Made by a program: the position numbers and the translations under genes. A model generated the notes under the pieces. That model was not told the DNA's origin and did no database searches. It saw only the letters and a list, made by a program, of their open reading frames with translations. From NCBI GenBank assembly GCA_045636165.1, contig JAZTWZ010000134.1, positions 1-26,713 on the forward strand: a stretch of DNA of 26,713 nucleotides, in the 5' to 3' direction. Shown here piece after piece: positions 1-8,732 of the stretch (position 1 is the stretch's first letter; each line of letters starts with the position of its first letter). The stretch comes from SIG480 sp045636165 (GTDB taxonomy: Bacteria; Bacillota; Clostridia; Oscillospirales; JAAYXM01).

Positions 1-321
1 GTATGCCTTAACTACGGCTCTCAGAAGGAGCTTGCAAATGCTGCACGCCTTATAGCAGAGGATGTAAAAAACGGCGTTCTTGCGCCTTCCGATATAACTG
101 AAGCCGAGATTGAAAAAAGGCTCTATTCTGCCGGCACTCCGGCACCGGACCTTCTTATCCGTCCGGGTGGGGAGATGCGCCTTTCAAACTTCCTTCTCTG
201 GCAGCTTGCTTACAGCGAAATGGTGTTTACGGATAAACTCTGGCCTGAGTTTGACGAGGCAGAGCTTTGCCGCGCAATAGCTAAGTTCCAGAGCCGTAAC
301 AGAAGATACGGAGGTGTATAA
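1..321 (+). CDS. uppS: Isoprenyl transferase (undecaprenyl diphosphate synthase), 3' part only
   Basis: This is the last 106 codons of a cis-prenyltransferase that condenses isopentenyl diphosphate units into the C55 lipid carrier for cell-wall synthesis. The reading frame is open from base 1 and stops at TAA 319-321. The family signature is clear: DLLIRPGGEMRLSNFLLWQ (codons about 50-68), then AYSEMVFTDKLWPEFD and a C-terminal FQSRNRRYGGV. The signature usually reads RTGGE or RTSGE, so Pro here replaces the Thr. The N-terminal half, with the catalytic Asp, lies outside the window. The stop is one base before the cdsA start, and the cdsA ribosome binding site lies inside the last uppS codons. 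That indicates co-transcription and probably coupled translation. Confidence 0.95.
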   Translation, partial: VCLNYGSQKELANAARLIAEDVKNGVLAPSDITEAEIEKRLYSAGTPAPDLLIRPGGEMRLSNFLLWQLAYSEMVFTDKLWPEFDEAELCRAIAKFQSRNRRYGGV

Positions 322-322
322 T

Positions 323-1135
323 ATGAAAACCCGTATTATCTCCGCATTCGTTGCGATACTTGTTTTTATAGCGGTTGTGTATTTTCTTCCGCCTGTTTGC
401 TTTACGGTCGCAGTTTCCGCGCTTCTTGCCATTGCGGCATACGAGCTTACCTACAGAAACGGAATTGTAAAGTCGCGACCGCTTTTTGTTATGTCTGTGG
501 TTTTTGCGGCAGCGGTACCCTTTCTTGCAAGTGCAGACAATTGGTCGAGTCTTTATTTCATCTTCCTGTTCGTCGCGTTTGCAACCTTCTTTGCAATCTG
601 GCTCTTTAATTACGGAAAATTCTCACTTGTTATGGTGGAGACTGCGTTTTTTGCAGGAGCTGTAATTCCTATGATTTTTTCCGTTATAGTCAGAATAAGG
701 ATGATGGAAAACGGAGAGTATATGATTCTATTCCCGTTCATAGCTGCCTGGATGACTGATACGGGCGCGTATTTTGTCGGAAGCTTCCTCGGCAGACACA
801 AGCTCTGCGAGAAGATAAGCCCGAAGAAGACGGTTGAGGGAGCAGTTGGCGGAGTAATTGTCTGCATTCTTTCACTTATCGCGTTTGCAAAGATTATGGA
901 AGTAAATTTCTCTATGCAGGTAGAATATCCGCTTCTTGCTATAGGTGCGCTTGTACTATCTGTCCTTGCACAGATAGGCGATTTGTCATTTTCTCTTATA
1001 AAGAGGGAGTATAATATTAAGGACTACGGAAACCTCTTCCCGGGGCACGGCGGAGTTCTTGACCGTTTTGACAGTACGGTATTTACAATTCCTGTATCAT
1101 TTATAATTTTAGTTCTGATGGGCGGTATGGTTTAA
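323..1135 (+). CDS. cdsA: Phosphatidate cytidylyltransferase (CDP-diglyceride synthase)
   Basis: CdsA makes CDP-diacylglycerol from phosphatidic acid and CTP in the membrane, the branch point of phospholipid synthesis. The 270-residue protein starts MKTRIISAFVAIL and is mostly hydrophobic, with about seven or eight membrane segments, a usual size for the family. The C-terminal family signature is present: NIKDYGNLFPGHGGVLDRFD (about residues 230-249) followed by STVFTIP. Earlier conserved pieces include MTDTGAYFVGSFLGRHK and SPKKTVEGAVGG. I chose ATG 323 over the in-frame GTG at 314 because GGAGG at 310-314 sits 8 nt upstream of ATG 323, and the GTG itself overlaps that site. The stop TAA overlaps the dxr start by one base (TAATG). 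Confidence 0.95.
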   Translation: MKTRIISAFVAILVFIAVVYFLPPVCFTVAVSALLAIAAYELTYRNGIVKSRPLFVMSVVFAAAVPFLASADNWSSLYFIFLFVAFATFFAIWLFNYGKFSLVMVETAFFAGAVIPMIFSVIVRIRMMENGEYMILFPFIAAWMTDTGAYFVGSFLGRHKLCEKISPKKTVEGAVGGVIVCILSLIAFAKIMEVNFSMQVEYPLLAIGALVLSVLAQIGDLSFSLIKREYNIKDYGNLFPGHGGVLDRFDSTVFTIPVSFIILVLMGGMV

Positions 1136-2283
1136 TGGTCAAAAAGCTTTCAATTCTCGGTTCGACCGGATCTATCGGTACGCAGACCGTAGATGTTGCA
1201 AGAAAGTTCGGAATAGAGGTTACGGCAATTGCGGCTAATCGAAACATAAAGCTTTTGGAAGAGCAAGCGAGAGAGTTTTCTCCGAAGATTGTTGCTGTTG
1301 CCGATGAAAAGGCGGCGGCAGAGCTTAAGATCAAGCTTTCCGATACTTCCTGTAAGGTGCTTTCTGGGCGCGAGGGAATTCTCGCGGCAGCAGAAGAAGA
1401 GTCTTCCGAGATGGTTATGTCATCTCTTGTCGGAATGGCAGGAATAGAGCCGACGCTCCGTGCTATTGCGGCAGGTAAGGATATCGCGCTTGCAAACAAG
1501 GAAACGCTTGTCTGTGCAGGTGAGGCTGTAACCCGTGCGGCAAAGGAAAAGGGTGTAAAGATTATCCCCGTAGATTCAGAGCACTCTGCTATATTCCAGT
1601 CTATGCTTTCGTCAAAATATCCCGAGCGCGAGCTTCGGCGAATCATCCTGACAGCCTCAGGCGGTCCTTTCTACGGAAAGAAGAGAGAAGAGCTTATGAA
1701 TGTAACGGTTAAAGAAGCTCTTAATCATCCGAACTGGAGCATGGGAGCGAAGGTCACGATTGACTCTGCAACTCTTATGAATAAGGGTCTTGAGTTTATG
1801 GAAGCGATGTGGCTTTTTGGAGTAACTCCCGAGGATATTGATATCGTTGTTCACCGTGAGAGCATTATTCACTCTATGGTTGAGTTCTGCGACGGTGCAG
1901 TTGTTGCCCAGCTCGGAACACCCGATATGAGAACGCCGATTTCTCTTGCGCTTACATATCCTGAGAGAAAAGATTTTGGTGGAAAGTATTTGGACTTTAC
2001 AACGCTTAAGTCGCTTTCTTTTGGTCTTCCCGATACGGAAACCTTCAGGTGCCTCGCTCTTGCGTTATCTGCGGCAAAAAGAGGCGGAACTGCAGGTGCG
2101 ATTCTGAACGGTGCAAATGAGGCGGCAGTAGATCTATTCCTGAATTCAAAAATAAAATTCTTGGAAATTGCAGAATATATAGAAAAGGCAATGGAGCGAA
2201 TTGAGGTTAAAGATTCTCCGTCGCTTGAGGAAGTTATTGCGGCGTCTGAGAATGCACGCGATATGGTATATTCAATGATTTAG
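1135..2283 (+). CDS. dxr: 1-deoxy-D-xylulose 5-phosphate reductoisomerase
   Basis: Dxr is the second enzyme of the MEP isoprenoid pathway and converts DXP to 2-C-methyl-erythritol 4-phosphate with NADPH. The 382-residue length is typical. The NADPH-binding loop LGSTGSIGTQTVDV lies at about residues 8-21. The metal and substrate residues are visible as VDSEHSAIFQ (Asp147, Glu149) and MNKGLEFMEA (Glu220). GTPDMRTPI and NGANEAAVDLFL are further family blocks. The start is fixed by the TAATG overlap with cdsA, which suggests translational coupling. With ispG three genes on, two MEP-pathway steps are encoded in this operon beside uppS, which consumes the product. Everything looks intact. Confidence 0.97.
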   Translation: MVKKLSILGSTGSIGTQTVDVARKFGIEVTAIAANRNIKLLEEQAREFSPKIVAVADEKAAAELKIKLSDTSCKVLSGREGILAAAEEESSEMVMSSLVGMAGIEPTLRAIAAGKDIALANKETLVCAGEAVTRAAKEKGVKIIPVDSEHSAIFQSMLSSKYPERELRRIILTASGGPFYGKKREELMNVTVKEALNHPNWSMGAKVTIDSATLMNKGLEFMEAMWLFGVTPEDIDIVVHRESIIHSMVEFCDGAVVAQLGTPDMRTPISLALTYPERKDFGGKYLDFTTLKSLSFGLPDTETFRCLALALSAAKRGGTAGAILNGANEAAVDLFLNSKIKFLEIAEYIEKAMERIEVKDSPSLEEVIAASENARDMVYSMI

Positions 2284-2286
2284 AGG

Positions 2287-3324
2287 GTGGTTTTTATCTA
2301 TATTTTGCTTGCAATTCTCCTTTTTGGAGTTCTTATCGCAGTTCACGAATTCGGTCATTTTATCACGGCGAAGCTTTCAGGCGTGAAAGTAAATGAGTTT
2401 GCGATAGGAATGGGACCGGCAATATTCAAAAAGAGGGGAAAAGAAACTCTTTATTCACTGCGAATTCTTCCGTTTGGCGGATATTGTGCAATGGAGGGCG
2501 AGGATGAAAACTCGCAGGATCCGCGTGCTTTTTCTTCCCAGCCGGCGAGAAAGCGAATACTTATAGTTGTTGCAGGTTCTCTTATGAACCTTATCGCAGG
2601 GTTTCTTGTATTGTTTGCTGTTTTTGCGCCTGTTCGCGAGTGGTATATCCCGACAGTCGAAGAGGTTACTTATCACACTGAGTATAACGAGAATATGCTC
2701 AAAGCCGGTGATACGGTAAAGGAGATAAACGGTTACCGTGTATATCTCTACGGAGATATGATAACGGCGATAACGCGTGGAGCAAAAGACGGGAAGAACG
2801 AAATCAAGGTAATAAGAAACGGTGAGGAAAAGATTCTTACCGATGTTTCGCTCTCCTCAGGTGAAACGGAAGACAGCTCATCCGGCGAGAAGGGTGCAAC
2901 TCTTGTATTTGCAAAAGAGAAGTCAACCTTCTTTGGTAAGCTAAAATATACCTTTCTAAACGGAGTAAACCTCGTCCGTCTTGTTTTCGTAGGTCTTTCA
3001 GATCTTATCTCCGGCGGAGTTTCGGCAGATCAGGTTTCAGGTCCGATAGGAATAGGAAAGGTTATGGCAGAAACTGCAAAAGCAAGTCTTACCTCGCTCT
3101 GGTACCTACTTGCATTTATATCAATAAACCTCGGTATAATGAATCTTTTACCCTTACCTGCGCTTGACGGCGGACGATTTTTCTTTATTCTCATTGAGCT
3201 TATATGCAGAAAACCGATACCTGCAAAGTATGAGGGGTATGTTCACCTTGCAGGTTTTGTACTGCTGATGTTAGTTATGGTAGCGGTAACATATAACGAT
3301 ATTGCAAATATATTCTTTAAATAA
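2287..3324 (+). CDS. rseP: RIP metalloprotease, site-2 protease family (RseP/RasP)
   Basis: This is an intramembrane zinc protease that trims membrane-bound regulators such as anti-sigma factors and cell-division proteins. The HEFGH zinc motif is at residues 20-24 within the first membrane segment. A conserved NLIAGF block follows at about residue 100, and a single PDZ-like domain (about 125-175) contains KAGDTVKEINGYRV. The third zinc ligand is in LPLPALDGG (Asp294) in the C-terminal membrane segments. The start is GTG 2287, four bases after the dxr stop in the same frame. No start exists upstream of that stop, and the next candidate (TTG 2305) would cut into the first membrane helix. The Shine-Dalgarno sequence is weak, so translation probably depends on coupling to dxr. 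Confidence 0.93.
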   Translation: MVFIYILLAILLFGVLIAVHEFGHFITAKLSGVKVNEFAIGMGPAIFKKRGKETLYSLRILPFGGYCAMEGEDENSQDPRAFSSQPARKRILIVVAGSLMNLIAGFLVLFAVFAPVREWYIPTVEEVTYHTEYNENMLKAGDTVKEINGYRVYLYGDMITAITRGAKDGKNEIKVIRNGEEKILTDVSLSSGETEDSSSGEKGATLVFAKEKSTFFGKLKYTFLNGVNLVRLVFVGLSDLISGGVSADQVSGPIGIGKVMAETAKASLTSLWYLLAFISINLGIMNLLPLPALDGGRFFFILIELICRKPIPAKYEGYVHLAGFVLLMLVMVAVTYNDIANIFFK

Positions 3325-3342
3325 ATTTAATCGGTGATTATT

Positions 3343-4392
3343 ATGTTAAACAGAAAGAAAACTCGCGAGATTAATGTTGGGGGAGTAAAGATCGGCGGAA
3401 TGGCACCAATTGCCGTTCAGTCGATGTGCAACACTGACACTCGCGATACATCGGCAACGCTTGCCCAGATTGAAAAGATGCGTGCGGCTGGATGCAAAAT
3501 AGTTCGTGTAGCGGTAGTGGATAAAGCTGCCGCTTTTGCAATAGGCGAAATTGCAGAGAAGGCAGGAGTGCCGATTGTTGCGGACATTCATTTTGACTGG
3601 AAGCTTGCTATTGAAGCAGCTGCTGCAGGTGCTTCAAAAATAAGAATTAACCCGGGAAATATCGGTGAGGAGGCTCGTGTCCGCGAGGTTGTAAAAGTTT
3701 GCCGCGAGAAAAATCTCCCGATACGAATCGGCGTTAACGGCGGTTCTCTTGAAAAGGAGATTTTGCAGAAATACGGCGTTACAGCACGCGGTATGGTCGA
3801 GTCTGCGAAATACCATGTAGGTCTTCTTGAAAAATTTGATTTTGAAGATATCTGTATTTCCGTAAAAGCATCAACGGTTGCATTGACTGTCGATGCATAC
3901 AGAATGCTTTCTGAAGAGGTGGATTATCCGTTGCATCTCGGAGTTACCGAGGCAGGAACTATCAGAATAGGCAGGCTTAAGTCTGCTATCGGTATCGGTT
4001 CGCTTCTTCTTGACGGAATAGGAGATACCATCCGCGTTTCTCTCACTGATGATCCTGTACTTGAGGTTGAGACGGCGTATGATATTCTCCATTCGATAGG
4101 TATGTCAGAAAATACTCCGCAGCTTGTGTCGTGTCCGACCTGCGGAAGATGTATGATTGACCTTATCCCGATTGCAAAAGAGGTAGAAGAAAGGCTTATG
4201 AAAATCAGAAAGCCACTTCGTGTAGCTGTTATGGGCTGTGTCGTAAACGGTCCAGGAGAAGCGCGCGAGGCTGATATCGGAATGGCAGGAGGAAAAGAAC
4301 TCGGAATTCTTTTTAAGAGGGGAGAAATCGTTAAAAAGGTTCCTATGAATGAAATTGTAGATGAGCTTATGAGGATGGCAGAGGAGCTTTAA
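3343..4392 (+). CDS. ispG: 4-hydroxy-3-methylbut-2-en-1-yl diphosphate synthase
   Basis: IspG (GcpE) is the 4Fe-4S enzyme for the penultimate MEP-pathway step, reducing MEcPP to HMBPP. The 349-residue product is of usual length for the short bacterial form. The cluster ligands are visible as SCPTCGRC (Cys264, Cys267) and VMGCVVNGPGEAREAD (Cys299), with the catalytic-region Glu306. Cys270 is extra. The N-terminal TIM-barrel half carries VQSMCNTDTRD, DIHFDWKLA and INPGNIG. I prefer ATG 3343 to the in-frame GTG 3334, because the GGTG at 3333-3336 makes a plausible ribosome binding site for ATG. In Bacillus subtilis the corresponding slot between the protease and polC is occupied by proS. ispG at this place is common in Clostridia. 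Confidence 0.96.
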   Translation: MLNRKKTREINVGGVKIGGMAPIAVQSMCNTDTRDTSATLAQIEKMRAAGCKIVRVAVVDKAAAFAIGEIAEKAGVPIVADIHFDWKLAIEAAAAGASKIRINPGNIGEEARVREVVKVCREKNLPIRIGVNGGSLEKEILQKYGVTARGMVESAKYHVGLLEKFDFEDICISVKASTVALTVDAYRMLSEEVDYPLHLGVTEAGTIRIGRLKSAIGIGSLLLDGIGDTIRVSLTDDPVLEVETAYDILHSIGMSENTPQLVSCPTCGRCMIDLIPIAKEVEERLMKIRKPLRVAVMGCVVNGPGEAREADIGMAGGKELGILFKRGEIVKKVPMNEIVDELMRMAEEL

Positions 4393-4398
4393 GTATAA

Positions 4399-7300
4399 AT
4401 GGAAACAAATTCGATGAAACTGTTCTGTGATGTGTTCAAGATAAAGGCACCTGAGTTTGAATGTCTCAAAAACGCTTTTGTAAAGTCGCTCACAGCAGAT
4501 AAAACCGAAAACAGAATAATAGCAAAGATTTTCTCGGAAAGACTCTTTGATTCGTCAGAGATTTCTGCGGCAGAAGCGGTTATTACCTCAAAGTACCGTC
4601 TTTCCGGAGCAAAGCTTATTCCTACATATCCGCGTTCTCTTTTTGGAGAAGAATACTTTGCAAAGCTGAGTGTCCGTCTTCGCGATGAGTTTCCTGCGGC
4701 AACGGGATATCTCGCAGGGGCCGAGTGGAGCTATGACGCGGCTGAGAATATAGTGAGACTTTCGCTTCAGAGCGAAATCAACGGCTTCTTCTCAGGTTGC
4801 GTAAGCTTTATAAAGCGCACAGTTGAGGATGAGTTTTCGATTCGTATTGATGTGGAGATTGAAACACGCGAAGGTGGCGATGAAAAGGCAGAGGAGAGAA
4901 TAGAAGCTCTCCGTCGCCAGATTGAAGAAGAGGCGAAGGCCTCTGCTCAGAAAGCAAGTACCGCTCCTCAGAAGAAGGAAGAGCCCGTAGCAACTCCGCA
5001 GATGGGAAAGTTTAAAAGGCAGAATAGCCTAAACGAAGAAAAGGGCGATGTAATTCTCGGAAAGCCCTTCTTTTCGGAATACATTGAGATAAAACAGATA
5101 GAGGAGTCTTTTGGCGATATTTCCGTAAAAGGCGAAATCTTTGCGACTGAAGTAAAAACCTTTGACAGCCGTGGAACGGCGATTTACAGCTTCGATATGA
5201 CAGACTATACAAGCTCTGTCAGAGTTGTTATAAGAAACATAAAGCTTGAAAATCTCTCTGAGGTTTCGGACAAGCTTCGTGAGGGCGCGTATGTTCATGT
5301 TTACGGTATGACGCAGTATGATACATACTTAAAAGACACGATTATCCGCCCGAAAAACATTATGGTAGGGAAGAAGCCTCGCCGCGAGGACAAGGCAACG
5401 GAAAAGCGCGTTGAGCTTCACCTTCATACGAATATGTCGACGATGGACGGTATGACGCCTGCAGGAAAGCTTATTGCCCGTGCTGCGGAGTGGGGGCATA
5501 AGGCTATTGCAATAACCGACCACGGTGTTGTCCAGGCGTATCCCGATGCGATGAAAGCATCGTCAAAGCTCGGAATTAAGATTCTCTACGGAGTTGAAGC
5601 GTATTACGGAGGAAGCCGTGAAGCGCAGGTCGTAACGGGAAATGTACCTTCTGATTTTGACGGTGAGTATGTCTGTTTTGATATAGAAACAACAGGTCTT
5701 TATAAAAAGACCTGCAAAATAATCGAAATTGCCGCAGCAATACTCCGAAATGGCGAAATCTGCGAGAAGTTCCAGACTTATGTTAACCCGAGATGCGCTA
5801 TTCCTGAAAAGATAACCGAACTTACGGGAATTACAAACGGAATGGTAGCAGAAGCTCCGACGATTGAAAAGGCGCTTTCTGACTTCCTCGCTTTTGCAGG
5901 GGATAGACCATTTGCGGCGCATAATGCCGATTTTGATATAGGCTTTATTTCGCAGGCGTGTTCAGAACTTGGTATCGAGCGCGAGTTCAATTACATAGAT
6001 ACGCTCGAGCTTTCGCGCAGAATGCTTCCTGATATAAAGAACCATAAGCTTGATACGGTTGCAAAGGCTCTCAAACTTCCTAAGTTTGAGCATCATCGCG
6101 CGCTTGATGATGCTGTTACTGTCGCGTTCATTTTAAGAAGTCTTTTTGCCACACTTCGCGAGCATTTTGAAATATCATCGTGCAATGAAATCAACGGTTG
6201 TGAGAAGCTTTCGGGCGGAAACGATAAGATGAACCGCTACCACATGATAATTCTTGTAAAGAACTATGTTGGCCTTAAAAATCTTTATAAGCTTATATCG
6301 CTTTCACATCTTAATTATTACAATAAGCGCCCGATTATTCCGAAGCACGAGCTTGAGAAGCACAGGGAAGGCCTTATTATTGGTTCGGCGTGTGAAGCGG
6401 GAGAGCTTTACGGAGCTGTTGTCGAGGGACGCCGCCACGGTGACCTTTTAAGACTTGCTGAGTTTTACGATTTTCTTGAAATTCAGCCGGTCGGCAACAA
6501 CGCTTTTATGATAGCAAACGGAATTGCTTCAAATGAGGAGAACATCCGAAACTTCAACAGAACGATTGTAGGTCTTGGCGAAGAGCTTAATATCCCTGTT
6601 GTTGCAACGGGAGATGTTCATTTCCTTGAGCCTCACGACGAGCTTTACCGCCGCGTTATTATGGCAAGTAAAAACTTCTCCGATGCCGATAATCAGGCAC
6701 CGCTTTATCTGAAAACTACAGATGAGATGCTAGAGGAATTTTCATATCTCGGTGAGAAAAAAGCTTATGAGGTTGTAGTAAAGAACACTAACCTTATTGC
6801 GGATATGTGCGAGGATATCAGACCTATACCGAAAGAGCAGTATCCGCCGTCAATTGAAGGTTCAAAAGAAGAACTCAAGATGCTTTGCTATAAGAAGGCT
6901 CACGAAATTTACGGCGAGGAGCTTCATGAAACGGTAAAGGAAAGACTTGAATACGAGCTTTCAAAAATTATCGGTAACGACTTCGATGTTATGTATATGA
7001 TAGCCCAGAAGCTTGTTACGAAGTCTGTTTCAGATGGATATCTCGTAGGTTCGAGAGGTTCTGTAGGTTCGTCGTTTGTTGCATTCCTGTCGGATATTAC
7101 CGAGGTAAATGCGCTTCCGCCACATTATCGCTGCGGAAAGTGTAAGTATGTCGAATTTGAAAGCGACGGAAGGTTTGCAACAGGTGCTGACCTTCCTGAT
7201 AAGGTGTGTCCGGTATGTGGGGAAAGGCTCACAAAGGACGGCTTCAATATCCCGTTCCAGACCTTCCTTGGTTTTGACGGCGATAAAACTCCTGATATAG

Positions 7301-8712
7301 ACCTTAACTTCTCGGGAGAGTATCAGGCAATAGCGCACAGCCAGGTTATTGACCTCTTCGGTGAAGGCCATGTTTTTAGAGCCGGAACTATCGGTACTGT
7401 TGCAGATAAGACAGCTTACGGATATGTAAAGAAGTATCTTGACGAAAGAGGGCTTTCCGTTACCCGTGCCGAGGAAAACAGAATGACGGCAGGATGCGCC
7501 GGAATAAAGCGAACAACCGGTCAGCATCCGGGGGGCGTAATCATCGTTCCGAAGGAGAACGAAATTTACGAGTTTACACCTGTTCAGCACCCTGCAGACG
7601 ATAAAGACTCTGATATAATAACAACCCACTTTGAATATCACTCTATCGACAATAACCTCCTAAAGCTTGATATGCTCGGACACGATGATCCGACGATGAT
7701 AAAAATGCTTGAGGACTTGAGCGGCGTAAATGCGAGAGAGATTCCGCTGGATGACCCTGAAACCATGAGCATATTCACATCAATCGCGGCTCTTGGTATA
7801 GAGGGGGACGAGCTTCTCGGAGAGACGGGCTCTGTTGCGATTCCTGAATTCGGAACACACTTTGTCCGAGAGATGCTCAAGGATACGCGCCCGACAACCT
7901 TTGACGAGCTTGCGAGAATTTCAGGTCTTTCTCACGGTACTGATGTCTGGCTCAATAACGCGCAGACGCTTGTCCGCGACGGTGTTGCAACGCTTAAAGA
8001 AGTTATCTGTTGCCGTGATGATATTATGCTTTACCTTATTGACAAGGGCGTTGAGCCGAAGCTTTCGTTTACGATAATGGAGAGTGTCCGAAAGGGAAAG
8101 GGGCTGAAGCCTGAATGGATAGAAGCGATGGAGCAGAACAATGTTCCTGCGTGGTATATTGAATCTTGTCAGAAGATTAAATATATGTTCCCAAAGGCGC
8201 ACGCTGTAGCATATGTTATGATGGCGTTCCGTATCGCATGGTTCAAGGTTCATAAGCCGCTTGCTTTCTATGCAGCTTACTTCTCAATTCGAGCAAAGGC
8301 TTTTGACGCCGCCGTTATGACGAATGGCGACGATGTGGTTCTTTCTAAAATCGAAGAGATCAAGGCAATGGAAAAACCGACTGCAAAGGACGAAAGTATG
8401 CTCGTTACGCTTGAGGTATGCCACGAGTTCTATAAGCGCGGTTTCAAGTTTGAACCGATTGACTTGTATCGCTCGGAAACCGTAAACTTCCTTGTAACGG
8501 AGGATGGGCTTATTCCGCCGTTTACGGCAATTTCAGGACTTGGTGAGGTTGCAGCGCAGAATATCGTTGATGCAAGACGGGACGGAAAGTTTATGTCCGT
8601 AGAGGAGCTTCAGTCGCGTTGTGCAAAGGTTTCAAAAGGCGTTATTGATATGCTTGAGAGCAATAATGTCTTAAAGAGTATTCCCTCATCAAGCCAGATG
8701 ACTTTGTTTTAA
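4399..8712 (+). CDS. polC: DNA polymerase III alpha subunit, Gram-positive PolC type
   Basis: PolC is the main replicative polymerase of Bacillota, with built-in proofreading. The product is 1437 residues, essentially the standard PolC length. In order it shows an N-terminal domain (1-200) with a charged linker, an OB-fold (about 230-325), and a PHP domain opening with ELHLHTNMSTMDG at about 340. That PHP domain is split by a DEDDh exonuclease (CFDIETTG near 427 to HHRALDDA near 565). A four-Cys zinc element follows (CGKCKY near 911, CPVCGE near 936), then the palm with catalytic PDIDLNFSGEY at about 965. The C-terminal part (AISGLGEVAAQNIVDAR) is a helix-hairpin-helix-like segment. ATG 4399 lies 12 nt after GAGGAG (4381-4386). 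It follows ispG by six bases and is cotranscribed with it. No motif is missing. Confidence 0.97.
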   Translation: METNSMKLFCDVFKIKAPEFECLKNAFVKSLTADKTENRIIAKIFSERLFDSSEISAAEAVITSKYRLSGAKLIPTYPRSLFGEEYFAKLSVRLRDEFPAATGYLAGAEWSYDAAENIVRLSLQSEINGFFSGCVSFIKRTVEDEFSIRIDVEIETREGGDEKAEERIEALRRQIEEEAKASAQKASTAPQKKEEPVATPQMGKFKRQNSLNEEKGDVILGKPFFSEYIEIKQIEESFGDISVKGEIFATEVKTFDSRGTAIYSFDMTDYTSSVRVVIRNIKLENLSEVSDKLREGAYVHVYGMTQYDTYLKDTIIRPKNIMVGKKPRREDKATEKRVELHLHTNMSTMDGMTPAGKLIARAAEWGHKAIAITDHGVVQAYPDAMKASSKLGIKILYGVEAYYGGSREAQVVTGNVPSDFDGEYVCFDIETTGLYKKTCKIIEIAAAILRNGEICEKFQTYVNPRCAIPEKITELTGITNGMVAEAPTIEKALSDFLAFAGDRPFAAHNADFDIGFISQACSELGIEREFNYIDTLELSRRMLPDIKNHKLDTVAKALKLPKFEHHRALDDAVTVAFILRSLFATLREHFEISSCNEINGCEKLSGGNDKMNRYHMIILVKNYVGLKNLYKLISLSHLNYYNKRPIIPKHELEKHREGLIIGSACEAGELYGAVVEGRRHGDLLRLAEFYDFLEIQPVGNNAFMIANGIASNEENIRNFNRTIVGLGEELNIPVVATGDVHFLEPHDELYRRVIMASKNFSDADNQAPLYLKTTDEMLEEFSYLGEKKAYEVVVKNTNLIADMCEDIRPIPKEQYPPSIEGSKEELKMLCYKKAHEIYGEELHETVKERLEYELSKIIGNDFDVMYMIAQKLVTKSVSDGYLVGSRGSVGSSFVAFLSDITEVNALPPHYRCGKCKYVEFESDGRFATGADLPDKVCPVCGERLTKDGFNIPFQTFLGFDGDKTPDIDLNFSGEYQAIAHSQVIDLFGEGHVFRAGTIGTVADKTAYGYVKKYLDERGLSVTRAEENRMTAGCAGIKRTTGQHPGGVIIVPKENEIYEFTPVQHPADDKDSDIITTHFEYHSIDNNLLKLDMLGHDDPTMIKMLEDLSGVNAREIPLDDPETMSIFTSIAALGIEGDELLGETGSVAIPEFGTHFVREMLKDTRPTTFDELARISGLSHGTDVWLNNAQTLVRDGVATLKEVICCRDDIMLYLIDKGVEPKLSFTIMESVRKGKGLKPEWIEAMEQNNVPAWYIESCQKIKYMFPKAHAVAYVMMAFRIAWFKVHKPLAFYAAYFSIRAKAFDAAVMTNGDDVVLSKIEEIKAMEKPTAKDESMLVTLEVCHEFYKRGFKFEPIDLYRSETVNFLVTEDGLIPPFTAISGLGEVAAQNIVDARRDGKFMSVEELQSRCAKVSKGVIDMLESNNVLKSIPSSSQMTLF

Positions 8713-8732
8713 AATATCGGAGGTATGCTGGT

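Noticed and set aside
1101..1646. A 181-codon minus-strand frame over dxr
   Set aside because: It is antisense to the NADPH-binding domain of Dxr, is rich in Ser/Ala as expected from reverse-read codons, and has no ribosome binding site.
7030..7641. A 203-codon minus-strand frame inside polC
   Set aside because: It is antisense to the zinc element and catalytic palm of PolC and appears only as a by-product of codon bias.
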